This document shows, one piece after another, positions 63,667 to 64,000 of a DNA stretch of 64,000 bases (its first letter is position 1; every line of letters begins with the position of its first letter). The stretch comes from Streptomyces roseolilacinus (GTDB lineage: Bacteria; Actinomycetota; Actinomycetes; Streptomycetales; Streptomycetaceae), in assembly GCF_014649335.1 (NCBI RefSeq), contig NZ_BMSV01000008.1, positions 62,001 to 126,000 on the forward strand, read 5' to 3'. A model generated the notes under the pieces. It ran no database searches. It was given only the letters and a program-made list of their open reading frames with translations, and was not told where the DNA came from. The position numbers were made by a program, and so were the translations under genes.

Positions 63667-64000
63667 ATGGTCGCATCCATGGACCCGCCCACCCTCGTGC
63701 CCGTGAAGGGGCGCGGAGTGGGGCGCATCGTCGTCGACTGGCTCACCACGACGGACCACAAGAAGATCGGGCACCTCTACCTGATCACGTCGTTCGGCTT
63801 CTTCCTGTTCGGTGGTCTCCTGGCTCTGATGCTCCGTGCGGAGCTGGCGCGTCCCGGTCTCCAGCTGCTCTCCAACGAGCAGTACAACCAGACCTTCACC
63901 CTGCACGGCACGATCATGCTGCTGCTGTTCGCGACCCCGACCTTCGCCGGGTTCGCCAACGCGATCATGCCGCTGCAGATCGGCGCCCCGGACGTGGCCT
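63667..64000 (+). CDS. ctaD: Cytochrome c oxidase subunit I (aa3 type), N-terminal part cut by the window
   Basis: 111 codons of a heme-copper oxidase subunit I: VVDWLTTTDHKKIGHLYLITSFGFFLFGGLLALMLRAELARPG, LSNEQYNQTFTLHGTIMLLLFATPTFAGFANAIMPLQIG. The THxT-like FTLHGTIM holds the low-spin heme His. The first transmembrane helices look normal and the 3' end lies beyond 64000. ATG 63667 is used; ATG 63655 in the same frame is possible. A weak sigma-B-like pair, GTTT (63590-63593) with GGGGAA (63608-63613), precedes it. Streptomyces usually carry more than one ctaD; no ctaC precedes this one, so it is probably the accessory copy. Confidence 0.9.
   Translation, partial: MVASMDPPTLVPVKGRGVGRIVVDWLTTTDHKKIGHLYLITSFGFFLFGGLLALMLRAELARPGLQLLSNEQYNQTFTLHGTIMLLLFATPTFAGFANAIMPLQIGAPDVA

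Overview
The window is high-GC actinobacterial DNA, almost certainly a Streptomyces chromosome. Third codon positions are nearly all G or C, GTG starts are frequent, genes overlap by 1-14 bp, several -10 hexamers lie 6-7 nt before a start codon (leaderless mRNAs), and terminators are GC hairpins without T tracts. The ccr-meaA locus, the Rv2578c-type radical SAM gene, the sigma-B-type sigma factor and the ANTAR regulator all fit that genus. I see no tRNA, rRNA, CRISPR array, insertion sequence or prophage. The left edge cuts a glycerate kinase and the right edge cuts a cytochrome c oxidase subunit I gene.

Layout. (1) 1-9290: glycerate kinase end, a GNAT acetyltransferase, then a minus-strand locus ccr-meaA-mcl-mch-mcd followed by psd and pssA. 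The first five are core ethylmalonyl-CoA pathway genes; the last two make phosphatidylethanolamine. The ccr promoter carries two related operator-like repeats. (2) 9290-14820: an LAXTG surface protein, a TetR regulator and a double-module 3-hydroxyacyl-CoA dehydrogenase that could feed crotonyl-CoA precursors to ccr. (3) 14250-24320: HEAT-repeat protein, GNAT, RidA-type protein, secreted tripeptidyl aminopeptidase-type hydrolase, a radical SAM gene behind an SOS box, an SRPBCC protein, an MFS transporter fused to three beta-sandwich domains, a PAS protein that looks truncated, hemerythrin, and an unknown gene. (4) 24330-32300: aminotransferase and EamA transporter divergent from an Lrp regulator, then a four-gene peptidase operon (M55, M20, S9, S66) suited to salvage of cell-wall peptides. 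(5) 32330-34960: adenosine deaminase, GntR regulator and GNAT, with two copies of the same GntR-type operator. (6) 35130-37880: Lrp regulator, ddaH and rocD (methylarginine and ornithine catabolism) with phased repeats in front. (7) 38100-42960: VOC protein, methyltransferase, small membrane protein, type II NADH dehydrogenase, transketolase. (8) 43200-50770: a stress-type region with a baeRF protein, DJ-1/PfpI, CBS, DUF2795, a sigma-B-family sigma factor, PAS-GAF and GAF-ANTAR proteins, several behind sigma-B-like promoters, plus about 800 bp of noncoding repeats. (9) 50800-57220: a lysine-free aminotransferase-fold protein coupled to a metallo-beta-lactamase protein, a DedA protein with a second metallo-beta-lactamase protein, a resolvase-like small protein, and a membrane-anchored phosphatase-superfamily protein. 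(10) 57280-64000: APC permease, LysR regulator, kbl and tdh (threonine catabolism), DUF4383 and STAS proteins, and ctaD.

The most promising leads are regulatory and biochemical rather than mobile: the lysine-free aminotransferase-fold protein, the GntR operator shared by gntR and ada, the paired operators in the ccr promoter, the phased repeats before ddaH-rocD, and the cluster of sigma-B-like promoters. All functions are read from sequence motifs and family knowledge; no database search was run.
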